A DNA stretch of 6,479 nt from Deltaproteobacteria bacterium (lineage in GTDB: Bacteria > Desulfobacterota > Deferrimicrobia > Deferrimicrobiales > Deferrimicrobiaceae): positions 1-6,479 of the forward strand of contig JAJZRM010000173.1 in assembly GCA_021802685.1 (NCBI GenBank), in the 5' to 3' direction. This document shows positions 6,323 through 6,479 of this stretch, one piece after another; the first letter of the stretch is position 1; the number at the start of each line of letters is the position of its first letter. The notes beneath the pieces were generated by a model. It did no database searches. It saw only the letters and a list, made by a program, of their open reading frames with translations, and was not told the origin of the DNA. A program made the translations under genes and the position numbers.

Positions 6323-6344
6323 AACTTCCGCAAAACAGGGACAC
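6301..6344 (+). repeat. Repeat copy A (overlaps 3' end of the amidohydrolase gene)
   Basis: The first 21 bases (6301-6321) are identical to 6356-6376, 55 bp downstream. The two copies then stay alignable with small gaps up to a shared GGGACA near 6338. The copy supplies codons for the last residues of the amidohydrolase (from about Gln391) and its TAA stop (6320-6322). It is the most diverged of the three copies beyond its first 25 bases. Confidence 0.8.
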
Positions 6345-6355
6345 TCATGTGGACC

Positions 6356-6403
6356 GCAGAACCGGGACGTTCCTTAGAACTCCGACATAACCGGGACAGA
6401 CAT
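6356..6403 (+). repeat. Repeat copy B (direct copy of A, inverted partner of C)
   Basis: It begins with the same GCAGAACCGGGACGTTCCTT as copy A. From 6368 to 6403 it is also an inverted match to copy C: 16 bases from CGTTCCTTAGAACTCC and 12 bases ending GGGACAGACAT match exactly, with an 8-base diverged centre, about 31 of 36 in all. With C it brackets 40 bp. Confidence 0.85.
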
Positions 6404-6443
6404 TTCCCGAAACCTGTGGATGGAAACAGCAAGAGGAGGGTGG

Positions 6444-6479
6444 ATGTCTGTCCCGCTATTGCGGGAGTTCTAAGGAACG
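6444..6479 (-). repeat. Repeat copy C (inverted relative to B; runs to the window edge)
   Basis: The reverse complement reads CGTTCCTTAGAACTCC, then a centre that differs from B, then CGGGACAGACAT. Unlike B it contains a perfect hairpin, CCCGC-TATT-GCGGG (6452-6465), as REP-type elements do. It reaches the last base shown, so the unit may continue. B and C together, with 40 bp between, have the form of a MITE or paired-REP element, or of the end of a transposase-bearing element whose gene lies outside the window. Confidence 0.8.

Noticed and set aside
5407..6390. A 327-codon plus-strand frame overlapping the amidohydrolase gene.
   Set aside because: It is a shifted frame of a gene with all M20 motifs, and is mostly Arg/Gly/Pro.
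1..6479. A previously undescribed multi-gene system.
   Set aside because: Nearly all genes fall into known housekeeping or enzyme families, and no unusual gene set, repeat array or defence-like architecture is present apart from the repeats at the right edge.

Overview
This is an ordinary chromosomal housekeeping segment of a GC-rich, Gram-negative-type bacterium. The evidence for that is a lipobox lipoprotein, a Sec-type signal peptide, Shine-Dalgarno starts and a tRNA with encoded CCA. The codon use and the mix of genes (GcvR-like ACT protein, peptide deformylase, PrmA, RsmE, RDD protein) would fit a deltaproteobacterium or a related lineage, but no taxonomic marker here settles it. No phage, CRISPR, secretion, defence or biosynthetic cluster is visible.

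Left part (1-2567). The 3' part of a two-ACT-domain protein of the GcvR type runs off the left edge and is followed, 37 bp later on the same strand, by peptide deformylase (def). Def converges, with only 8 bp between stop codons, on a small secreted protein of unknown function on the minus strand. A 215-bp gene-free divergent region then leads to a plus-strand lipoprotein carrying a fibronectin-III-like segment and a complete SGNH/GDSL esterase domain.

Middle part (2598-5010), all minus strand. The order of transcription is prmA (ribosomal protein L11 methyltransferase), rsmE (16S rRNA m3U1498 methyltransferase), an RDD-family membrane protein, then tRNA-Phe(GAA) and a factor-independent terminator. 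The first three are tightly packed (17-bp and 5-bp gaps) and look like one operon concerned mainly with modification of the translation apparatus. The tRNA has its own promoter, a perfect TTGACA-18 bp-TATAAT, embedded in the last codons of the RDD gene, with that gene's stop codon inside the -10 box.

Right part (5011-6479). A divergent intergenic region holds a GC-rich palindrome and an extended -10 promoter for a plus-strand M20-family amidohydrolase of the AbgB/PM20D2 kind. The last codons and stop of that gene lie inside the first copy of a repeat family. Two more copies follow, one direct and one inverted, filling the right end of the window. These look like REP/MITE-type mobile repeats, possibly the flank of a transposase gene just outside the window, and are the least ordinary feature here.

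There is no gene-free stretch longer than about 300 bases; the longest is 1384-1598.
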